64,000 nt of DNA from Orbilia blumenaviensis (taxonomy: Eukaryota > Ascomycota > Orbiliomycetes > Orbiliales > Orbiliaceae). The DNA is taken from positions 434,001-498,000 of the forward strand of contig JAVHNS010000014.1 in NCBI GenBank assembly GCA_036872755.1, given 5' to 3'. Below are positions 1 through 13,147 of the stretch, in pieces (the first letter of the stretch is position 1; the number at the start of each line of letters is the position of its first letter). Below the pieces are notes generated by a model, which did not search any database, was not told where the DNA came from, and worked only from the letters and a program-made list of their open reading frames with translations. A program made the position numbers and the translations under genes.

Positions 1-1760
1 GGCTGCAGGTGGCAGATGCAGGATGATGTAGTTGGTAGCAGTAGCTTGATGAAGCAGAGATGTCGATGGGCAATGCAGGCAAGCTTGAGCTTAAGGAGAT
101 GTTTTTACTGTGGAGCTCTTTCAGCTGGTTTCTGAGAATGGGAAGCCGTTCCGACGCATTGACACAAGCAACACGGCAACACTGCAACATCGTGAGAAAT
201 CTAGAGTCAAACAGAAACTATAGCACGTGATGAAAATATGGCAATAGGAAAGTGGCGATAGGAAAGTGGCGTTAGAGTGGCTTTAGTTTCGGGCCCGCTA
301 ATCTAGAAATATGGCCGGTGGGTCTTGCAAGATCCTTATGAGATGCGGCTCCGGGGCCGTAGTCACCATCGCCTTTCTAGCTTGCGAGCTAGCCATGCTA
401 TGTAGAGACCTATGAGGCTGAGCATATAAAGAGCCAGCCTCCCTGCATGTTCCAATACAATGTTGCTTGTAGGACAGCGAGAAGCGCTCAGGATACGAAA
501 AAATCACAGTCTCGAACCCGAAGACTTTATACCCCGACGATACTACAGGTTATTCCAATGGGCACCAGGATAACTCATCATATAAAGATATCAATATACA
601 TACTCGATTCTGGGACGACATCAGAAGTTTCGAAAAGTTCGAATCCTGGATCCTCCGGGTTTGCGATAGTTTGGTTTCGCTTCTGTTCTGCACTGTGAGC
701 AAGTTGAGCCTGTAGTGAAGGACAGGCGAGGAAATCTAGATAAGTACCTGCTTAAATATTTCTTTTGACTTTACGCGCAGTCAGTAGAACTGCGATGCAC
801 TGGATTCAAAAGGTCAATCAATGGTGGGCGATGGCAGACTCCAGTTAATTCAAAAGTTCGGGCCTTCGCGTTGGTTCGCGACTCCTTACGTATTACACTG
901 CTCTCGGCTTGGCGTGTCTGTAATGCATATTCCTTTTTCTTTCTTTTCTTTTTTCGTTAAAAACGCGAAAAAAAGCAAGTTGAGGGAGACTTATACCAAA
1001 AAGATCCTTCACCACGAAGCCTTGCCGTCTTGACCAATGCTAGATAGGATGCATTTTAGTATGGTTTTCAGGATTAGAGTAAGTCTGGATGAGATGTATA
1101 TGTAGTGTTCCATTTCCCAAATGTGATCGTTAAAAAAAAAAGCACCAGCTTCATAGTCCACTCTTCGTAGTAACTAGACCTCTATCGAACTCTTTCTCTC
1201 AAGATTCTATAAACCCTGTCTACTTTGTTTTCACAGTTCGCGGATGTCATCTCGCTCAAATTCCCCGTGAATGAAGATATCTCAGGCACCCATCTCCTCA
1301 GCCTAAAATCATAGTTTCGATTTTTATTTTACTCTGGATGATTGGAGCCACTCCGACCCTGAATGAGTGGTTTCCAGATCCTTCAATACCTATATTACTC
1401 GGAGGTTCCCCGCTGCACGCGAACAATATCCCAGACCTCCAAACAACCGGCGACCAAATTTTCGAGCAGATCGCAGAGTCGACCAGAACCAATATTACGG
1501 GACAGATCGACACCGACAACATTATAATCCCAGAAGAAGTCGTCTATCTTCTAGCTGATTTCAAGAGCGTGACCGCACGGTGAGTTTGTAAAATCACGTG
1601 ACTGCCAAAATCAAAAAAGGTTTTGGTTTCATAGTTGGTGAATCGGGCACAGAACCGCTAATAAACCCTACGCAATCATTTACTAAATAATAGATAATTC
1701 CGCTTCAAAGTAGTTTTCCTATAATCTGAAAACGTGAAAACCTCTAGAAACGCTATCATA
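1..1760. other. No assignable gene upstream of the PIN-domain gene
   Basis: No recognisable protein or RNA gene was found. One open stretch on the plus strand, 1275-1583 (best ATG 1338, 81 codons), is followed at 1580 by a GTGAGT that resembles a splice donor. Its product matches no family I know and no convincing downstream exon was found before the next gene. The stretch just before 1761 probably holds the promoter and 5' leader of the PIN-domain gene. Confidence 0.5.
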
Positions 1761-4700
1761 ATGGGACCAGACCAAAATGAAGTATCGGGTGACATTACCT
1801 CAAAATTCCAGGCTGGCTTGAAGGCATCAAATTCAAGAACAAAAATTGCTTGCCAAGAATGCCGGTGGACCGGTTCGAACCTGCAGAAGCATATGGCTCA
1901 AGAGCACGGCGAAGCCGGGGCGGATGGGCAGGTTGGCGCAACGGCTGTGATAGCTGATGAATCGAAGTATGTAAAAAAGGCGAGACCTCCACTCTATGAA
2001 ACAATTGCATTGAATCCGGCGTCAGAAGAAGATTCGTTGGATGATACGGGTGGGGGGGACGGCAGAATTTATAGAAAAGAGGAGATTGGTGGTTGGCTGG
2101 ACTTGCAGGTAGAGACGGGGCGAGCAAGGCATAGCGATTGCTATCCGCCAACTTGTCCGCAAACCACCTACCATCCTCCTCTGCTGCTGCTGCCCCCCTC
2201 TTCAACCATCCACCTCTTTCCGAGACTGTCCGATGACATCGATACCCCCTGTCTGTACACCACCATGAGGAAAAAGAACCAGCTAACCAAGAATACAACC
2301 AGGCCTGCAGTTACTTCGCCGGGGCCTCAGGTGAAGACGGAAGACGCTATGCAGATCGATGAAACTCCTCTTGCATCTGCTACCCCTGCTACAGCGACAC
2401 ATAGACCACCTAGGAGGAAGCAGGTAGGTGCTGCTGGCCGTCGCGTCGATTCGGACCCGGACTTTGTCCGAAGTCCTCGTCGGGGTGGTCCCCAAGCTCC
2501 TCAACCAAGGCTGTACGACCCTCGATCGGATTCCATAAAGCCTTCGGTCCAGTCATCTCGGCCTACCGCGCCGCAGCGGGGTCAAGCTGTCCCTCCATCT
2601 TCACCAAGAGCAACATCAAGACCTTTCAATCAGACACCAAGGAATAATCCCATTCCACCTTCAGCAGGACCTATCTCCGCTTTAAGAAATCAACCTGCTC
2701 CCACTGCTCCTACTTCTACAACTCCTGCTGTTGGGTCTGCTTCCCTTTCATTTCCTTCTACAGCTCAGCCCTCTTCTGATGCGGATGAGTCTGATCCACA
2801 ACCTACAGAACTTATATTACAACCTGAGACACGGCCTATCTCGCAGGAACAGCTCGTTGCCGAAGTCAAAGGTATCTACGCCGGCCTAGTTATGGTAGAG
2901 GCAAAATGTATCGAAGTAGACTCGAAACAAGCAGCTGCTGCTACCCAGGGTCTTAAACAAGGTCCCCCTTTAAACAATGATCAGTGGCAAGCTTTAATCG
3001 CCCTGCATCGGACACTTCTTCATGAGCACCACGACTTCTTCTTAGCCAGCCAACACCCTTCCGCAGCACCATCCCTAAGAAAGCTTGCTACCAAATATGC
3101 TATGCCTGCGCGAATGTGGAGGCATGGTATCCATAGCTTCCTTGAGCTACTGAGACACCGCCTCCCGGATAGCTTCGAACATATGCTAGCATTCATATAT
3201 CTTGCCTACTCTATGATGGCCCTTTTGTACGAGACCGTTCCTGCATTTGCAGATACCTGGGTTGAATGTCTGGGGGATCTCGGACGCTACCGAATGGCGA
3301 TCGAAGAAGGCGACCCCAGAGACCGCGAGGTCTGGATGCATGTCTCAAGGTTTTGGTACTCCAAGGGTACTGACAGACAGCCCCATGTTGGTCGACTTTA
3401 TCACCACCTCGCTATTCTCGCCCGCCCTAATATCCTCCAGCAATTATTCTTCTACTGCAAAGCTTTGGCAGTAGCTCAGCCATTCTCTGCCGCTCGCGAG
3501 AGTATTTTGACCCTTTTCGATCCAACTGCACTCAAGGAACAAGATGTTGAAGGAAATCAGTCTGCAGATGCTGTCTTCGTTCTTCTCCACTCAATTTGCT
3601 TTACCGTTGTCAATCAAGACGCTTTTGCGGAGAAGGAAGAAGAATACTTGGATCTTCTCCAAAAAAAGATTACTATCTCCAAGCTTAAGTTCAAGGTTCC
3701 CGGAGTATATATCGCTATCTGCGGTGTGGCAAGTTTGTTCCAATACAATCTGAAGGAGGGACGAATGAAGTTGGCTACCACTGCGAAGGAAAATCAGGCA
3801 GCTACCACTGAGGCTGAAACAAAATATAAAGCAAGTCTCCAGAACGCGACAGATAAAGAGAGTATTTTGCCTCCTGGGCCAGTCATCGATGGATATGATC
3901 CCAGGGATGCCCTCACAGTCGAACTCCCAGAATTAGATCCTTCCGTATCATTCGATATCTCCCTAACGCACGCTTTCAAGCTCGCTTTTGATATCCTCTC
4001 TCTCTGCTTCGGCCGGGGAAGCGACGCCGCCGTTCAACCTCATATTCACGTTTGGCTCGTATTCCTCGACTACCTTAAGCATTATCCAGAGGGGATGGCC
4101 TTAGTCGTCAAAGCGTTCCCTTGGGAACAGATGGCACAGTACGGCACCGCCCTTCTCAAGAAGCACAAGGGTAGCGATGCCACCCTTGAGAAGATCCATG
4201 ATAGCGAATCGTTCCCAGCTGTTCAAAAGGGTTCGCGGCCGCTACCAGAAGAATACATGATGCGCGGACTCGAAATCGCCCGACGATACTTCCCATACGG
4301 CTACTTCAGTCAGATAATTGATGATGATGAAAGACTTATTGAATTGCCATCCATGAACGCTATTCGGGAGGAGAAGATGCTTTGGCTTATGGTTAAATTT
4401 GCTGACTATGGTCCATGGATTAAGTATGACCGTGTTCGATCTACGTTCACAGTATCTACAGAACTACATGGTTTATTGCACGCCGACACCCCTCAGCCGG
4501 TAGACGTATATGAACCTACGCCGTTGATGGAGGATGATTCAGATGTCGAAATGAATATGAGCTCCGCCACTATGGCCGATGACGACGAAGAGGATCTCGA
4601 TGAATCTGATAATTCAGAGATTGCTCGGCTTAAGGCCCAAAGACGAGCTCTTAGAGAGCAACTGAACGAACCCACAATTACGGTTGAACAAGAAAAGAAA

Positions 4701-5474
4701 GCCATGAAATCAGACACGTTCTCTTCTGAATCCTTTAAGCCAGACTTTACCACCGTGGTTGTCGATACCAACAGTTTAGTCAAGTACCCTGAAACCTTCA
4801 ATAAAATGCTTGAAGACAATCAATGGTCCATTGTGCTCCCTTATTCTGTCATTACAGAACTCCAAGGTCTTCAACGCAATGGGGGAAAAATCTCCGAGAC
4901 GTCTCAGCAGGCACTCAGCCTAATTAATCAAGCTCTAATTGACAAACGCAAGCTACGCATCGTCACTGCCAAAGGATCAGCCATCACCAATATCAATAGT
5001 CAATTCAAAGAGTTAATCGACGACTATAGCGAAGAAGGACGCAAGAACCTCGATGATATTATTATTGAGACTGCCAAAACGCAAGGGGAAATATTTGCCA
5101 AGCGATATAGCCCAAACAATAATACTGCAGCTTCGAATGACGAGCTTAGATCCGTCGTGCTGATAACTGACGACACGGTTATGAGGGTCAAAGCAATTAC
5201 ACGCGGTGTAGCCTCTGTAGGCACAAAGCAATGGGTTAGGTATATTTCACCCCCTGATGTTGATACACAGAGGAGAATTGCGAACACGTACCACAGTCTG
5301 CGGATGAAACACCCAAATCTGGATGAAGATCGTGTTTACAGAGCTGTACAAGAGGCGAGAGGAGATGAAAGTGGAGCCGCAAATATTTTAAGAAATGATA
5401 TCAACAGCAAGAAGAAGAAGAAGGCCAGGGCGTATGTGGAACAGCACAGGCCACAGCACGGAGTAACTGGTTGA
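1761..5474 (+). CDS. SMG6/EST1-like PIN-domain protein (nonsense-mediated decay or telomerase-associated type)
   Basis: Single exon of 1237 residues from ATG 1761; a frame-matched GTG at 1734 is not a plausible eukaryotic start. Residues 31-49 form a C2H2-like pair (C31, C34, H44, H49). Residues about 60-350 are low-complexity and Pro/Ser-rich. Residues about 362-600 look like the 14-3-3/TPR and Est1 nucleic-acid-binding region, including GRLYHHLAILARPNIL near 545. Residues about 996-1170 are a PIN domain with the acidic positions visible: VVVDTN (D1002), VITELQG, NLDDIII and LITDDTVMRVKA. In SMG6 these acids cut mRNA during nonsense-mediated decay; that activity is inferred here. Residues 1182-1212 resemble a CUE/UBA helix bundle, followed by a Lys run. 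The first roughly 170 residues are less certain, because ATG 2264 is an alternative start or an N-terminal intron may exist. Confidence 0.85.
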   Translation: MGPDQNEVSGDITSKFQAGLKASNSRTKIACQECRWTGSNLQKHMAQEHGEAGADGQVGATAVIADESKYVKKARPPLYETIALNPASEEDSLDDTGGGDGRIYRKEEIGGWLDLQVETGRARHSDCYPPTCPQTTYHPPLLLLPPSSTIHLFPRLSDDIDTPCLYTTMRKKNQLTKNTTRPAVTSPGPQVKTEDAMQIDETPLASATPATATHRPPRRKQVGAAGRRVDSDPDFVRSPRRGGPQAPQPRLYDPRSDSIKPSVQSSRPTAPQRGQAVPPSSPRATSRPFNQTPRNNPIPPSAGPISALRNQPAPTAPTSTTPAVGSASLSFPSTAQPSSDADESDPQPTELILQPETRPISQEQLVAEVKGIYAGLVMVEAKCIEVDSKQAAAATQGLKQGPPLNNDQWQALIALHRTLLHEHHDFFLASQHPSAAPSLRKLATKYAMPARMWRHGIHSFLELLRHRLPDSFEHMLAFIYLAYSMMALLYETVPAFADTWVECLGDLGRYRMAIEEGDPRDREVWMHVSRFWYSKGTDRQPHVGRLYHHLAILARPNILQQLFFYCKALAVAQPFSAARESILTLFDPTALKEQDVEGNQSADAVFVLLHSICFTVVNQDAFAEKEEEYLDLLQKKITISKLKFKVPGVYIAICGVASLFQYNLKEGRMKLATTAKENQAATTEAETKYKASLQNATDKESILPPGPVIDGYDPRDALTVELPELDPSVSFDISLTHAFKLAFDILSLCFGRGSDAAVQPHIHVWLVFLDYLKHYPEGMALVVKAFPWEQMAQYGTALLKKHKGSDATLEKIHDSESFPAVQKGSRPLPEEYMMRGLEIARRYFPYGYFSQIIDDDERLIELPSMNAIREEKMLWLMVKFADYGPWIKYDRVRSTFTVSTELHGLLHADTPQPVDVYEPTPLMEDDSDVEMNMSSATMADDDEEDLDESDNSEIARLKAQRRALREQLNEPTITVEQEKKAMKSDTFSSESFKPDFTTVVVDTNSLVKYPETFNKMLEDNQWSIVLPYSVITELQGLQRNGGKISETSQQALSLINQALIDKRKLRIVTAKGSAITNINSQFKELIDDYSEEGRKNLDDIIIETAKTQGEIFAKRYSPNNNTAASNDELRSVVLITDDTVMRVKAITRGVASVGTKQWVRYISPPDVDTQRRIANTYHSLRMKHPNLDEDRVYRAVQEARGDESGAANILRNDINSKKKKKARAYVEQHRPQHGVTG

Positions 5475-8400
5475 TTGGGAGCCCTTTTTAAACTCCAGAT
5501 GTAGCATGTGCTTTAAATTTCCTTACCAAGGGCCAGATTGACATATATCAGATCGTCTGTATCACTTAACAGCCTTTCTTTGACTGTGGTTCTCGGAGGT
5601 ACGAGACAAGCACTCGGGGCTCTAATCTGGGAAGGTAGACTATATAGCTATCCACGGAAGGACTTTTAAAGTACATTCCTCCCAGGCCTCGATGAGCATG
5701 TTGTGAAGATACACCGGCAAACAAGATTTGAATCTTCCAACCACGGCGGGCCTTCCACTTCTCTTTTCCTTTCCGCTCTTTTTTTATCTTCTCTCCGCTC
5801 CGACCTGTTTTCCTAGGATCTCCTTAAGGACCTGTCTTTATACCCCACCCGGACTTCCCCTAGGACTACCTGGAGCTTCCCCTCACCCGGATTGGAAACT
5901 GACTGGAAACCAAAATTATACGTCTTCTATCTACCCTACGCACATATCGAAAACATGGGATAGGTACGCAAGCTGGCGGAGCTGTTAATATAAACCTAAC
6001 CACATTTCGGCATGGTCAATGGAGTTATGTGCATTTTTGGGCGTTCTGTTTTTTTGCTCTTCCCGGATTTTATTTAGCGTAGTATTCATTGTACTTTGGT
6101 TATCCATAACCCTCCCTCTAACAAAACCAAGAGATAAGGATCTTGATACGTATGAAACCCCCAGGTCAGAGTCGAGAAATTGGCGCATTATGATTTACTC
6201 GTGTTGAAAGTTTTCGGTTGCATTTCATTGTTTGTATAAATATAGTGTGTTAAGTCCTTAGTATAGTTTTTATAGAATATATAACATTTGTTGTAGTCGA
6301 ATACCACATTCTTGTGCCCAATATAAGACTACACTTTATCGATATCACCAGTTTAAACCCTATGAAGCAAGAGTTCTGCAAAGGTATGCATCACCCCAGA
6401 AATGTCGTTACATAGATATCGATAGGGTTTTCGAGACCAATCCCAGAAAAGTATTTCGCTTCGAAGTATAAGCGCGGAACAAGAGCTCGAGCTTTGTGTG
6501 GCCATAACAGGAGCCTGAAGAACAGCTCCGGAGACGGAGCCTGGCGGTAGGTAAAACCATAGTATCATGCATACGAGCGCACTCGCGGTCCTGAGGAGCT
6601 CAATCAGATCATGTCTTACACAATCTTACAGGTAAGATTCTTATGCATAAGACCACATGCACATCTGACCTCAATGAAATGCTTGGCATGGCGCCATTGA
6701 TATCTATCTGTCAAGATCTAGCTATATCCTAAAATTGACGGCTACAGAGTTTCATCACTGGATTTGTAAAGGGTGGTTTTAATGCGGCTGGATGGATTAG
6801 GTTCATACGCTAAATATTTTAGAGGTGCTGCAGTTTAAGCTTAAAAGCCAATAACCTAATATCCATACTCCCACACACCAATAAATATATGTATGCAAAG
6901 GAGTTTCGAAAGAATCCAAATATAGATTTAGGGACTCTTACAGGAATACTCTCAATCGGAATGATATGATATTTTATAAAAACAAAATTTCTGAGCGCTG
7001 CAGCGCTGCGGTCTCCAGCGTACGTATACCATATCTGTGCCCATCCTAAATAGCTAAATATTTAAAAGGAGGTCATCGCAAATCCTTTCCCGACTTGTAG
7101 AGATGCATGGTATAGCCGTAATACATTTATAACATTATGGAACATATGCAATGCACTAAGGTCAGCGCTCGTAATGTTGAAGCGAAGCTTGCGTTTCGCG
7201 GAGGTTTAGGTATCCCGTACTACGGAGGCCTTGCATCGGCACTCCAGCCCTAATGTTGACCTAAAATTTAGCGGGATGTTTTAGGTGTCGAAGTTTCGAA
7301 GCAGGGGGCCTAAATTTGCGGGCAGTAGCGCAGCCCTGAATGTATGTATATATATATTGGCGCCAGCCCTAATCGCAGCCGTAGCTGCCAATAAAATATT
7401 TTTATTCTCCGGGAATTTCATATTAGATGATCATTATGTCTTAGATTTCTTCGCAATAGAGCAATTATCCGAATGCATTGATCGGCGGTATGTGTGTATA
7501 TAAAGACGACCTACAATCAATTTTAACGCGCACCCTAAATTTGGCCACACCTTAATGTGGGTCATATGATATGATTATCGCTGTCGGGTGCTGCAAGCCA
7601 CACATCTCAGCCTACAAACCGCAGTTCTTCGGCTTGCCAAATAGAGGCCGACGCCGGGGCCTAAGGTGTTAACTCGATAGCTATAGTACCATGGTTGCAA
7701 TATAAGCCCCAATATAGAAGAATATGAGTTTTGTACTAATATGGCAATAATATCCTATCAATTGACACCAGCCACCTTGCTTTTTCCCATTTTGCCAATA
7801 GTTATATCAGCTTGGCCTCTTTGGCCACCTGTGTTGCAGAAGGTGGGATTTGTAGCATTTGGGAGAGGCAGCTGTATACATATATCAACAACATTGCGTC
7901 TTAGCAGATAGAAATAAGTGCATCAGATGATGATTCGCAAAACGGTAGCTCCTAAGCATAGTATCTGAAGGATATATATGGTATACGTGTGTGTGTGCAC
8001 ATCTACCCTCACACGGCCTACAACCTGCGCATATATTTTCCCCTGCATCGATATATCCCGCCGATAAATATCATTGAGGCGCCGCAACATCATCTATCAG
8101 CCGTATATATGCGTGATTACATATTGCTCCATCCTTACTACAACTGTGGCCAAAGTTTTATCAGTGTGTATAAATTCGTCTCGTATACGTATCTAAGCCC
8201 TTTGTGCGGAAGGTCTGTGCACAAAAACATTTTACAGTGAAACCTAGCCTCGTAGTTTAGCCTATTTGTACCAGATATTCGAACATGTATGTGGCCATGA
8301 ATTACCTTGGAGTCTACATGGAGTGTTCTAAGTCTAGGCGAAGTTTATTATCTCAAAATATTACATGAATCTATAAATCGAGACCTAATCTTAAGCATCA

Positions 8401-11160
8401 ACAATGCACTAATATGACTTCAAATTTTAACTCGCAAGCAACGTGCCCAAAATCATTTGATAATTATACATAATTGCTCGTTCGGAATGTTTGGTAGGTT
8501 AGGCACATACATCTATATACCAACATACCAACACATATATTACAACAAATTCAATACTCCTAGGATCCTCGGTCAGACAACTCAAATATTATATCATGGT
8601 AATATATAATCTCAGCCTCGTAGAGATATCTTGACAATCCGGCCAGTTGGGCTATATTTAAGTATAAATCCTGCATTAAATTTATTAAACTCTTCTGTGT
8701 AGATAATCCTAGACCTGCTTAAATTATAATTAATGGAGGGTGTATTGTAACTACTAGGTTCCTCCCTCTCGTTTCAGTGCTAGAGGTCGGTACAGGTATG
8801 GAACATATTTACCTAGTTTTTTATGACATTGTATTATCAACAATGATGGCTCCATTTAAATATAAAGGTTAAGCATAATACCTGCTGAGTATGCATGTAT
8901 GTCGTATGCGTACTTTACCCACCTAGGCTTCGGGGTTAAAACTCTTCCATGAGCCGTAGATGCATAGCATTTAGACATCTATTACATACTTAAATATATG
9001 CCATGTTTTTAGATGTGGTCATAAATTGTGTTCAGTTATAGGTTTCGCTCAAATTATCAACCGGCATGCGCGATTACATCTCCAAATAACAATACTATCA
9101 AGGGCCCCCGACGGCCAGCAACTGGTCATCATCTCTCCTAGGCTAGCCTGATATCGTGAGCTTAGCCTTTTATCGATACAAGTATCAATATATAAGTAAT
9201 TTGGAAATTAGGCTACACGTTTACACAAATGTACAATTTGATGAATATTTAAATCGGGGGGCTATAACTAATTCTCTCGTCGGAAAGCCGTATTCGGCAT
9301 CAATTATATAAAAGGACTTACAAATTGTGGCAACTAAAGCAATTTGGCTAGCTCTAGGCCCATTCTAGGATACAACACAGTTGGGAGACCCGCTGATATA
9401 AATCAAAGAACATATAGGAGGCATTCATCCTGGCCCATCCCATCTCATCACACTAACTACACTGTTGACCCGAGAGCAGAAACGGTTGGTTGATTGAAAA
9501 CCTTGAAAACGCGAAGACCTTGACCCGTAAACTTATCAGGTGTTAAGCCGCGCCCTACCGGAGGACATCGTCCCTCCATATCTAGAAACTTTACTGTTTC
9601 ATGAGCAACTACTTTTTTCATACAAAGCGCTCGGGTATAGCCGCCCGAACAAGAATTGAGAGAGGGTTTTTAAATAAGGCCAGAATCATGCCAGAAATGC
9701 CATATCCCGAATTTATTTAGCTAGGATGCCCATTTTTTACGCGAGTGCAAGCCGATGTGAAATCTTGGCTAATGATTCGGCTGATCATGATACGCTGACC
9801 ACCTCAAGTGAGGCCTCCCAAATGTTCAAGCCCCTCCCCGTTCCCTTCTATGAGATTTGAATACACGATAACAGCCTAGTGGAGGATTAGGTCATGCATT
9901 TGTGGCCTGTATATATGGTGGGGCTTAAAGGCTACCCCGCAGTTAATGGTTTATTCGACTGTACTAGTATAATATTTCTTTTAGGGACGCGACGGCTGAG
10001 AAATTTGATATGACCGCTGCTCGAAAAAAGGCTTGAGTAGAGCCTTCTCTCATTAATTATCTAAAATATGAGAGTATTACCCCGCTCAGCTCGTGATCAA
10101 AGAGGGCGCGGCACACACCCACATACGTTAGAATGACGAACGCTTTTAAATTTATATCCCTGTTATCGTATATGAACTCATATGCAACTCTGCCGTCCCT
10201 CGGAGCCACTTGGGTACTTGTCCGTCCCCTAAAAGGGTATCGAAAGCCTTATCCTCAACTAGCTGAGGGGCAAGATACATATACTGATAGTAGCGCATAT
10301 ATACCTACAGATATATGTGTCGACCCCGCATGTGAAGGCTTTTGTTAGCATATCTGTCACAACAGTCGCAACAAATCCCCGAAAAATTACAACACAAATT
10401 GAATATTAGTTATTCTCAACAAATTTGCAAATGAGCATGAGATATCAGTAGGTTTTATATCAGCACGCAATTGGGTAATGCTTGTACAATAATTCGTGGC
10501 CACAAAGTGGATATGAGCGTAGGTAGGGGAGTTGCTCATTTCGCCCTCGAGTTCCTTGTTGCAGCAGTCGTCAATCAGGCTATGTATATTGCAATGCAGA
10601 GTATATGTGCTCACGCGGGACGTATATGTATGCATGTTGGATAATACATAGCTACAATTTCAATCATAAGATGCGTGCATAAGGTCACTTCTAGCACCCA
10701 CGAGCCCACATAGAAGATTCTGTTGATTCAACACGCAGTAATATTGTTATATATAATATACTGTGCATATCGGTCCGCCTTGTGCACCGAATTCGAATTT
10801 ACTAGGCCTAGTTACGATCAGGCCTTCATACTACAAAGCTACCTTAGGCCAACAGAACGCAGAAGGAAATGATCCTCTAACGCCGTGAGTGTCATGCAAC
10901 CACGCTACATATCTATACGGCTATAGACTTCTGCTTGGGATCGGTCAATTCTCGTTTATCCCGTGCACGAGAAGCGCTGTATCAACTGTTGCAATTTCCC
11001 TGAAACATTTTAATATCCCTTACCTATCAGTATATATGTACAATTTGATATTAAGGTACAAGGCCTCTCTCCTCCATCCCAGGTAGAGTATAATATGTAG
11101 CACACGGTAGTTTGAAACGTTTAAACTAGACATTCTGAGCAAGCAATTATGACGTAGGAA

Positions 11161-11217
11161 TTTCCTTTCTTTCCTTTCCTTTCCTTCTCCCCCCCCCTTT
11201 TTTTTTTTTTTTTTTTT
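11161..11217. repeat. 57-base pure pyrimidine tract (TTTCC)n-C9-T20
   Basis: Every base on the plus strand is C or T: degenerate TTTCC units, then about nine C and about twenty T. Such tracts can form triplex DNA and are prone to length change; no function is claimed. Confidence 0.85.
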
Positions 11218-11717
11218 GAGGGTGTGTGGGGTGTACATATATCAATAAGGAAAGTAGTTGGCTATATAAGTATCCTCTCGCCCACACTCAATCGTACTGC
11301 AGCATATATTACCATAATCGAAACACGGCTGCGCTGACCAATCTCTCGAAAATTTGGACAATCAAAACTACAGGTTTATCGGGCATACGTCTGTACGTAA
11401 TTTTATTGAGATAGAAGATCCCGTGTCGACCAACGATTCAGACCAACATCACCGATATTAAATCAGACTCGCAGGCAAATATATATTAAAATATCGCAAC
11501 ACATGTTGGACAGGGTTGATATAACGGTTCACGACATCTCGCGCCCGAGGTTAAACCACCGGTAAATTTTGAATTCAAGGTTTCAAATTTTCATTCAATT
11601 TAGGCAGCTGTGCCAGTTCATAAATTCACCGCGAGTTATTGACATAATTAACCCGATACAGCTAAGACGTATAGGCATAGATACCACAATTGCAAGCATT
11701 AACGCGATATGTAATAA

Positions 11718-11734
11718 CTGGTCTCGGAAACCAG
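11718..11734. repeat. Copy of dispersed palindromic motif (CTGGTCTCGGAAACCAG)
   Basis: Inverted repeat with CTGGT and ACCAG arms. Its reverse complement, CTGGTTTCCGAGACCAG, matches copies at 12852, 13129, 22807 and 26201. Confidence 0.6.
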
Positions 11735-12851
11735 CCTCAGCGGGGCAGAGTAGCTTCGCACGTCACCTGCTTGGAGAGCGGCAAATTCGCGTTTTACCTG
11801 TTACGACTGTTTTATGGACGTAACCACACCTCGTCTTAACGATCCCTTTTCAGAGCTAAAAACCTTTGGAGTGATCAAGCAAACAGTTCTAATACCTCGA
11901 GGCTTCTTGCTTTCATCCCGCTCTACGCAATGGGGGAAATTTCCGTCTTTCCAGATGTAGGCTCCCGCTCTTAAAAACTGCGCAGATAGTACAAGGGTAC
12001 AACATGGTATTTGATTTACCAGATGAGAATATAGTGTCCTATCAAAACCTAGAGACATACTAATGCCGACATATTGACATTCATACGAAGCGGGCCAGTG
12101 TGGAACGTAAGGATACTTTGGCTTCAGACCGTGATACGGGAAAACGAGCGGGGAGTGTGAGCACAGTATCCAGATCACCCACTAAAACCCGCCACAAATA
12201 TTTTGAATTGATTCCTCGGGGTTAATTCAAAAGGGAAATATCCAGAACTGATGCAAAGACACGTCAAGAACGGGAATTAGCCAGCGGGTCATACTATGTA
12301 ATAAAGGCGTCAAAGATATCGCAAGACTAAGGATAACAGGCAAGACTGGCCTTTCAATCGATATCGCGACCCTGCGTATCTGCTAGCAATTTAGGATCTC
12401 AAGGTGACGTCGCACAATTTCATTCCTAGCCGCTAAACTGGAACGTACTTTGTGAATGAAATTGGAGATATGTGCGCATGCATTGCATTGATGCATCAGC
12501 ACAATTAACCAGTAACCTTTCAACACAGTTCTTCTGCGAAACTGCATCTAACTAATCCATAAGCACATTCAAGTGTGGATTGTTACAAGGCTAAACGGTT
12601 GCAGAAACAATAACGTAACCCATGTCCGAACTTATATGAATATAGATGTTTTAATAGCGATATATAATTAAGTGGTCTTTTCAGCGGCATATTGTAGCTA
12701 GCAACTGCAGGACCAAGTGTCGAGGCAGTCCCGTAACGTGTCGATGTGTCGGGCCATATATAAAGTAGGAGACAGAAAGCTTACATAAGGATAGGATATA
12801 GTCTCGGAATAGAATGCAAATCAACCGTGTTATAATTATGCTTCGTTGAGG

Positions 12852-12868
12852 CTGGTTTACAAGACCAA
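12852..12868. repeat. Copy of dispersed palindromic motif (CTGGTTTACAAGACCAA)
   Basis: Same family as the 22807 copy. The two also share the preceding context CTTCGTkGAGG, giving about 27 aligned bases with three or four differences. Confidence 0.65.
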
Positions 12869-13062
12869 CCCAACCCAAGAATGCGCATGATGCATGTTGC
12901 AACGCGGGCGCTAGCACCCCAAACTAGGGGTTACAAAGTGATTAAAACTACATTACTTAGCTTTGGCGGCCACTCCAACTACCAATGTTGGTTCTTGTTT
13001 TGGTGAGGTTCTTTGGACAAGCAGATAATATGAATTCACATTTAGGAGCATTGGGGTAAATA

Positions 13063-13078
13063 TGGTCTCGTTGGTCAA
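13063..13078. repeat. Partial copy of dispersed palindromic motif (TGGTCTCGTTGGTCAA)
   Basis: Reverse-orientation partial copy, 66 bases before a full reverse copy at 13129. Confidence 0.5.
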
Positions 13079-13128
13079 ATATTGATAATGAGAATATTTC
13101 ATGGAATCGACTTTATTCTCTAGCTCGG

Positions 13129-13147
13129 CTGGTCTCGTTGGAACCAG
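13129..13147. repeat. Copy of dispersed palindromic motif (CTGGTCTCGTTGGAACCAG)
   Basis: Reverse-orientation copy with perfect CTGGT/ACCAG arms. Another fragment, CACGAGACCAG, lies at 13340-13350. Confidence 0.65.

Noticed and set aside
623..660. B-box-like GTTCGAATCC as part of a tRNA gene
   Set aside because: The flanking bases do not pair as a T arm, and no acceptor, D or anticodon arm can be drawn around it.
1338..1583. 81-codon open frame with a GTGAGT at its end as a first exon
   Set aside because: No family match and no downstream exon that joins in frame. The next plus-strand gene has its own good start.
1734..1760. GTG at 1734 as the start of the PIN-domain gene
   Set aside because: Non-ATG starts are rare in fungi, and an in-frame ATG follows at 1761.
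11801..12178. 125-codon minus-strand open frame in the desert
   Set aside because: No motifs, and it sits in decayed sequence with no splice partners.
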